Source: JAAZLS01 sp964585925
Lineage (GTDB): Bacteria; Bacillota; Dethiobacteria; DTU022
DNA length: 33,333 bases
Assembly (NCBI GenBank): GCA_964585925.1
Contig: CAZPFS010000023.1
Location: forward strand, 1-33,333
Direction: 5' to 3'
Made by a program: the position numbers and the translations under genes. Below the pieces are notes generated by a model, which saw only the letters and a program-made list of their open reading frames with translations, ran no database searches and was not told the origin of the DNA. This document shows, piece by piece, positions 29,571 through 33,333 of the stretch. Position 1 is the first letter of the stretch; every line of letters starts with the position of its first letter.

Positions 29571-30725
29571 ATGGTGTCTGAAATATACCTGGATAACTGT
29601 GCCACCACCCGCCCCTATACCGAAGTGGCGGAGCTTATCTCTAAAATAGATCTAACTTGTTACGGAAACCCCTCCTCCCTTCATTACCGGGGCATAGAGG
29701 CCGAAAAGCTGATCAAAAAAGCCCGCCGGGAAATTGCACGGGTGTTGACAGCCAAAGAAGAAGAAATTTACTTTACCTCCGGGGGGACCGAGGCCAATAA
29801 TATGGCCATCAGGGGTTCGGCTTACCGGCACCGGCGGCGGGGGAACCACCTGATCACCACCGCGGTGGAACACCCTTCGGTATTGAACAGCTTCCGCCGC
29901 CTGGAGGAGGAAGGGTTTGAGGTGGATTACCTGCCGGTGGACGAGCGGGGATATGTTTCCCCGGAAGAGCTGGCCCGGCTGATCAGACCCGGCACCACCC
30001 TGGCAAGCATAAATCACGTTAACAATGAGATCGGCACCATTCAACCGCTGGAGCAGATCGGCAAAGTGATCAAACAGCGCAATCCGAATACTTTATTTCA
30101 TGTGGACGGGGTTCAGTCTTTCTGCAAGCTCCCCCTGGATCTTGACCCCTGGCAGGCAGATCTGTTTTCTTGCAGTGCTCACAAAATCCACGGCCCCAAG
30201 GGAGCAGGCGCGCTGTGGATCAGATCGGGAACGCTGATCACTCCCCTGATGGAGGGGGGCGGGCAGGAACAAAATTTGCGGCCGGGGACCGAAAACGTAA
30301 CCGGTATAGCCGGTTTCGGCCTGGCGGCAAGCCTTTCTGCCCGGCAGCGGGATCAGGCCGCCTTACTGATGCATTCCCTCAAACTTTCACTTTACCGGGG
30401 CCTGGAGGAAGAAAACCTGAACATAAAACTGAACGGGCCGCCCCTTGAGGACTCAGCCCCTCATATTCTCAACCTTTCCTTCCCCGGGATGAAGGGAGAG
30501 GTGCTGCTGCATGCCCTGGAGGAACATGGTATACTGGTTTCCACGGGTTCGGCCTGCCATTCCCGGCATCCCGAGCCCAGCCACGTGCTGCGGGCTTTGG
30601 GTCTGGATGACCTGCATTTAACCGGCGCGCTGCGCTTCAGTTTTTCTTCTTTCAATAGCCCCCGGGAAATCGACCCGGTTATTAAACACATTGCCGGAGC
30701 AGTGAAGGAATTCACCCCGGTATAG
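29571..30725 (+). CDS. Cysteine desulfurase (NifS/IscS family; probable NifZ-type ThiI partner)
   Basis: PLP enzyme that takes sulfur from cysteine as a protein persulfide. 384 residues: YLDNCATTRP at the start, YGNPSSLHYRG, FTSGGTEANNMAI, VEHPSVLNSF (His near 101), HVNNEIGTIQP, HVDGVQSFCKLP, and SCSAHKIHGPKGAG with the PLP Lys near 205. RPGTENV and STGSACHSR (catalytic Cys near 329) follow in a short loop. GGAGGT lies 3 bases before the ATG; a GTG one codon on is also possible. It lies 14 bases upstream of thiI. In Bacillus the desulfurase next to a rhodanese-free ThiI (NifZ) gives it sulfur for 4-thiouridine in tRNA. The NifU-type gene upstream is separated by a terminator, so the tRNA role is more likely than general cluster assembly. 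Confidence 0.94.
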   Translation: MVSEIYLDNCATTRPYTEVAELISKIDLTCYGNPSSLHYRGIEAEKLIKKARREIARVLTAKEEEIYFTSGGTEANNMAIRGSAYRHRRRGNHLITTAVEHPSVLNSFRRLEEEGFEVDYLPVDERGYVSPEELARLIRPGTTLASINHVNNEIGTIQPLEQIGKVIKQRNPNTLFHVDGVQSFCKLPLDLDPWQADLFSCSAHKIHGPKGAGALWIRSGTLITPLMEGGGQEQNLRPGTENVTGIAGFGLAASLSARQRDQAALLMHSLKLSLYRGLEEENLNIKLNGPPLEDSAPHILNLSFPGMKGEVLLHALEEHGILVSTGSACHSRHPEPSHVLRALGLDDLHLTGALRFSFSSFNSPREIDPVIKHIAGAVKEFTPV

Positions 30726-30739
30726 GCTGGAGTTATAAA

Positions 30740-31927
30740 ATGGCTGGCAAGATTTTGATTCGTTACGGTGAAATAGCCCTGAAAGGGAAAAACCGGAACA
30801 TGTTTGAAACCGCCCTGCACCGGAACCTGTCCCGGGCCGTGCAGGGAACGGGAGCAAAGATAATCAGGATTCATGGCCGTTTTCTGGCCGAGGGCCCCAC
30901 CGATGAGCAAAATAAAATAATTGCCCGGTTGAAGAGAGTGTTTGGGGTGGTTTCGATAAGCCCCGTGGCCACCGCCGATCTGGATATGGATGAAATCCAA
31001 AAGACCGCGCTTCAGGTGGCCGGGGACATTCCCGCCGCCGGGCGTTCATTCAAGGTGGAAGCCAGAAGATCCAACAAATTGTTTCCCCTGACCTCTCCGG
31101 AAATAAACCGGCAGGTTGGCGCGTATCTGCTTTCATCATGTCCTCATCTGACCGTTGATGTGCACCGCCCCGATTTTCACCTGTACATAGAGATAGGCTA
31201 CAAGGAAGCTTTCTTGTACACCGGGGGCTGCGCCGGGCCGGGGGGGTTGCCGGTGGGTGTAAGCGGCAAAGCGCTGCTTCTGCTTTCCGGGGGCATCGAC
31301 AGCCCGGTCGCCGGCTGGATGGCCATGAAGAGGGGGCTTTCCATAGAGGGTCTTCACTTCCACAGCTTCCCCTTTACGGGAAGGCGTTCCGAGGAAAAGG
31401 TAGAGGATCTCTGCCGGGTGCTGTCGGCCTATGAGGGAAACATGCCCCTGCATCTGGTCAATGTAGCCGGTATCCAGCAGCAAATCAAACAGAACTGCCC
31501 CGAGCCGATGGGCATAATTCTGCTCCGGCGGATGATGGTGCGCATCGCCGAAGCGGTGGCCGAAAGCCGCAACCTGCAGGCCCTTGTTACCGGGGAGAAC
31601 CTTGGCCAGGTAGCCAGCCAAACCCTGGAAAGCCTGCAGGTGATCGGGAAGGCGACCGGCATGATGATACTGAGGCCGCTGCTGGCCATGGATAAACGCG
31701 AAATCATCACCCTGGCCGAAGACATAAGCACTTACCAGCTATCAATTCAACCCTTTGAGGATTGCTGCACCCTGTTTCTACCCCGCCGGCCCCTTACCCG
31801 CCCCCGGTTGGAAACAATCGAAAGGGCTGAAGCCTCTCTGGAAATAGACCGGCTGATCCGGGATGCTGTCGAGGGGATGGTAACGATCACGGTATCAGAT
31901 TGGCCAGATATTCCGGAAAACCGTTAA
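30740..31927 (+). CDS. thiI: tRNA 4-thiouridine synthase ThiI (no rhodanese domain)
   Basis: ATP-dependent sulfurtransferase that makes 4-thiouridine at position 8 of tRNA; in some bacteria it also aids thiazole synthesis. 395 residues: an N-terminal ferredoxin-like part (KILIRYGEIALKGKNR), a THUMP RNA-binding domain (about 60-165) and a PP-loop AANH domain with SGGIDSPVAGWM at about 183-194. GENLGQVASQTLESL and RPLLAMDKREI follow. The conserved active Cys lies in EDCCTLF near 342-343. The E. coli C-terminal rhodanese domain is missing, as in Bacillus ThiI, which fits direct sulfur delivery from the desulfurase 14 bases upstream. GGAG precedes the ATG. The last 41 bases overlap the end of the convergent Lgt-like gene. 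Confidence 0.96.
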   Translation: MAGKILIRYGEIALKGKNRNMFETALHRNLSRAVQGTGAKIIRIHGRFLAEGPTDEQNKIIARLKRVFGVVSISPVATADLDMDEIQKTALQVAGDIPAAGRSFKVEARRSNKLFPLTSPEINRQVGAYLLSSCPHLTVDVHRPDFHLYIEIGYKEAFLYTGGCAGPGGLPVGVSGKALLLLSGGIDSPVAGWMAMKRGLSIEGLHFHSFPFTGRRSEEKVEDLCRVLSAYEGNMPLHLVNVAGIQQQIKQNCPEPMGIILLRRMMVRIAEAVAESRNLQALVTGENLGQVASQTLESLQVIGKATGMMILRPLLAMDKREIITLAEDISTYQLSIQPFEDCCTLFLPRRPLTRPRLETIERAEASLEIDRLIRDAVEGMVTITVSDWPDIPENR

Positions 31928-32771
31928 TTGAAAAATAAAGATATAGCTGACCGGCAGTGATCAGGAGAGCCCATAACACCCCAAATATAAATTTGAGACG
32001 TGTAGCGGCCGGGCGTTTTATTTTGCGTTGAATGTAACGGGAAGGATAATAAGCCTTAGACCCGCCAACCATATATAATATGGCCAGGATGATCAAGGCC
32101 ATGGAGACCACCTGGCCGGTGGTGGCCCACCCCCATGCCAACTTCGGCAGGTTTGTGAAATAGTCTATGATAATGTTAATCAGCCCATAACCAGCAACAA
32201 AGAACACCATGCGTTCACCTTTGTAATGAAACTGCCTGCGGCGGGAAAGGTAAAAATAAAGCAGCATCAACAAAATGATCGCATAGGCCCCTTCGGGATG
32301 GATCAGCCGTCCCTCCTGAACGATGCCCCAGGGATAGGAGAAGGCCATAACCTTCCCCTGCCAGGGATAACCGATTCTCCCTATGGACAGCCCGAGGGCC
32401 AGCGCCGGGGCTGCGGCATCAAGGAACGGCTTGAGGGTGAATTTACGCCGGCCGGCCCATACCGTCACCGCGGCCAGCGCCAGGATAAAACCGCCCCAAA
32501 AACTTACCCCTCCATCCTGAAGGTGGGCGATCCGTTCCAGGTGCTGGAAATAATAGTTTCGATCAATCACCAGTATATGAGCCAACCGGCCCCCGATCAC
32601 ACCGCAGATCATGCTGATCAATGTAAAATCTATAATCAACTGAAACGGCAGGTTTTCCTTTCGCCCGGCGATGATCACCCGGGTCAGCCCGGCAAGCAAC
32701 GCGGCCGAAAATGACAGGCTGAATGCTGATATGGTAAACGGCCCCCAGGGAAGTATTATTGTGGTATCCAT
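31887..32771 (-). CDS. Divergent prolipoprotein diacylglyceryl transferase (Lgt) family membrane protein
   Basis: Lgt moves diacylglycerol onto the lipobox cysteine of prolipoproteins. The 294-residue product has about seven membrane helices and keeps the outline of the family: GPFTISAFSLSF at the start, GGRLAHILV, DGGVSFWGGF, SIGRIG at 129-134, IHPEGAYAIIL and GYGLINIIIDYF. Hallmark residues differ: the GRxGN motif reads GRIGY, the NGE after it is WQGK, HPSQLYE reads HPEGAYA, and the late RxxxE pair reads NIIID. It may therefore be a paralogue with changed or no transferase activity. A last helix near residue 265 extends the protein. It starts at ATG 32771, with GGTGAG upstream, on the strand of the rRNA operon behind it, and its 3' end overlaps thiI by 41 bases. 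The family call is good; the activity is in doubt. Confidence 0.75.
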   Translation of the reverse strand: MDTTIILPWGPFTISAFSLSFSAALLAGLTRVIIAGRKENLPFQLIIDFTLISMICGVIGGRLAHILVIDRNYYFQHLERIAHLQDGGVSFWGGFILALAAVTVWAGRRKFTLKPFLDAAAPALALGLSIGRIGYPWQGKVMAFSYPWGIVQEGRLIHPEGAYAIILLMLLYFYLSRRRQFHYKGERMVFFVAGYGLINIIIDYFTNLPKLAWGWATTGQVVSMALIILAILYMVGGSKAYYPSRYIQRKIKRPAATRLKFIFGVLWALLITAGQLYLYFSINGFPEYLANLIP

Positions 32772-32903
32772 GTTTCCATCTCACCCGGTCTTGGATTTCA
32801 AACTTTAAAAGATATAATTCCCTCTTTTTTTTTCTTTTCCTGCCTCGGGAAAAAGGTGGCCATGTCTTCGCCCCCGAGCCACAGGCCCGCGGCAAATAGC
32901 AAC

Positions 32904-32928
32904 AGGGCCTCCCTTTGAGGGAGGCCCT
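32904..32928 (-). terminator. Terminator of the rRNA operon
   Basis: A 10-bp stem AGGGCCTCCC/GGGAGGCCCT with a 5-base loop, 12 bases after the 5S end. On the minus strand it is followed by a T-rich TTGCTATTTG. It separates the rRNA operon from the Lgt-like gene. Confidence 0.75.
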
Positions 32929-32940
32929 GCTTAAAAGTTT

Positions 32941-33056
<116 letters not shown>

Positions 33057-33061
33057 AACTA

Positions 33062-33292
33062 TTCAAGAAGCAAGATTCAAGAGATAGGAAACAAGAAAAA
33101 TCTTTTCTAATAATTTCGTTTACCAAGTCCAGAAAACAGAAACAGGAGAGCCCCTTGCTTAATATTTTAAGAGAAACAATTCTTCTGTTGTTGTTCATCT
33201 CCTGGTTCAAACGAGACTAGATACACTTCATAAATAGATCTTCAGCGAAACAATCTTTCCTGTTTCTTGTCTCCTGCATCCTGTTTCCTGAA
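33062..33292. repeat. Long imperfect inverted repeat in the 23S-5S spacer
   Basis: Left arm 33062-33098 and right arm 33256-33292 are complementary over 37 positions: 29 Watson-Crick pairs, 4 G-U pairs in the minus-strand RNA and 4 mismatches. The arms lie 6 bases from the 5S 5' end and about 20 from the 23S 3' end. The 157-base centre is AT-rich without a gene; it contains another AGAAACAGGAGA-like piece near 33138. The arms consist of short purine (or pyrimidine) blocks. Confidence 0.75.
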
Positions 33293-33312
33293 AGCTACAT
33301 AGTGGATATTTC

Positions 33313-33333
33313 AGATCAAGTCCTCGACCTATT
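33313..33333 (-). rRNA. rrl: 23S ribosomal RNA, 3' terminal bases only
   Basis: On the minus strand the last bases read AATAGGTCGAGGACTTGATC, the typical 3' end of Firmicutes 23S rRNA (CTAATAGGTCGAGGACTTGA...). The exact end, near 33313-33316, is approximate. The rest is outside the window. Confidence 0.8.

Overview
The window reads as a chromosomal segment of a Gram-positive, spore-former-type anaerobe of the Clostridia (a Peptococcaceae/Desulfotomaculum/Moorella-like lineage is my guess; the sequence alone does not fix the genus). Reasons: CWB2 cell-wall-binding proteins, a LytR-CpsA-Psr (LCP) wall ligase, Ku/LigD end joining, a rhodanese-free ThiI next to its own cysteine desulfurase, strong AAGGAGG-type ribosome sites with ATG, GTG and TTG starts, and GC-rich coding DNA interrupted by many short GC-rich palindromic repeats.

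Layout. 1-577: the start of a coiled-coil protein with 13-residue repeats (minus, runs off the window), then tRNA-His and tRNA-Gln (plus). 605-11148: a cell-surface region with an LCP enzyme, a beta-propeller lipoprotein, an unknown secreted protein, two tandem LRR+CWB2 surface paralogues and a CWB2-anchored glucosaminidase, plus a dead IS3-family element. 11407-18734: a DUF559 protein, then a glycan-precursor gene run on the minus strand (serC-like aminotransferase, DegT aminotransferase, PglC-like sugar transferase, CapD/PglF-like dehydratase, UDP-glucose dehydrogenase). 19207-21150: a PIG-L deacetylase and an integral-membrane acyltransferase-like protein. 21253-23998: an NHEJ operon, ku - ligase - polymerase, with LigD split into two genes. 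24609-29055: nadA-nadB-nadC-trxB. 29225-31927: a NifU-type scaffold, a cysteine desulfurase and thiI. 31887-33333: a divergent Lgt-family protein and the 3' end of an rRNA operon (5S and the last bases of 23S, minus strand).

How the genes fit together. The sugar genes make nucleotide-sugar and lipid-linked precursors of the amino-sugar and uronic-acid type. An LCP enzyme would attach the finished polymer to peptidoglycan, and CWB2 proteins bind such secondary wall polymers, so synthesis, attachment and users of a wall glycan lie within 18 kb. The nad operon and the desulfurase/ThiI/NifU genes diverge from a shared intergenic region; NadA needs a [4Fe-4S] cluster, which gives a possible functional link.

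Most unusual signals: (1) a 31-nt hairpin family (12-bp stem, 7-nt GCAAGAT-type loop) in at least five copies with compensatory stem changes; (2) acidic, length-variable insertions at the same loops of every CWB2 repeat in the two tandem surface proteins; (3) four exact-period 11-bp direct repeats upstream of those genes that look like a PhoB/PhoP-type operator; (4) a 43-bp tandem array between the nad and NHEJ operons; (5) an Lgt homologue lacking most hallmark residues; (6) a long imperfect inverted repeat bracketing the 23S-5S spacer. I see no CRISPR array, prophage or obvious new defence system.
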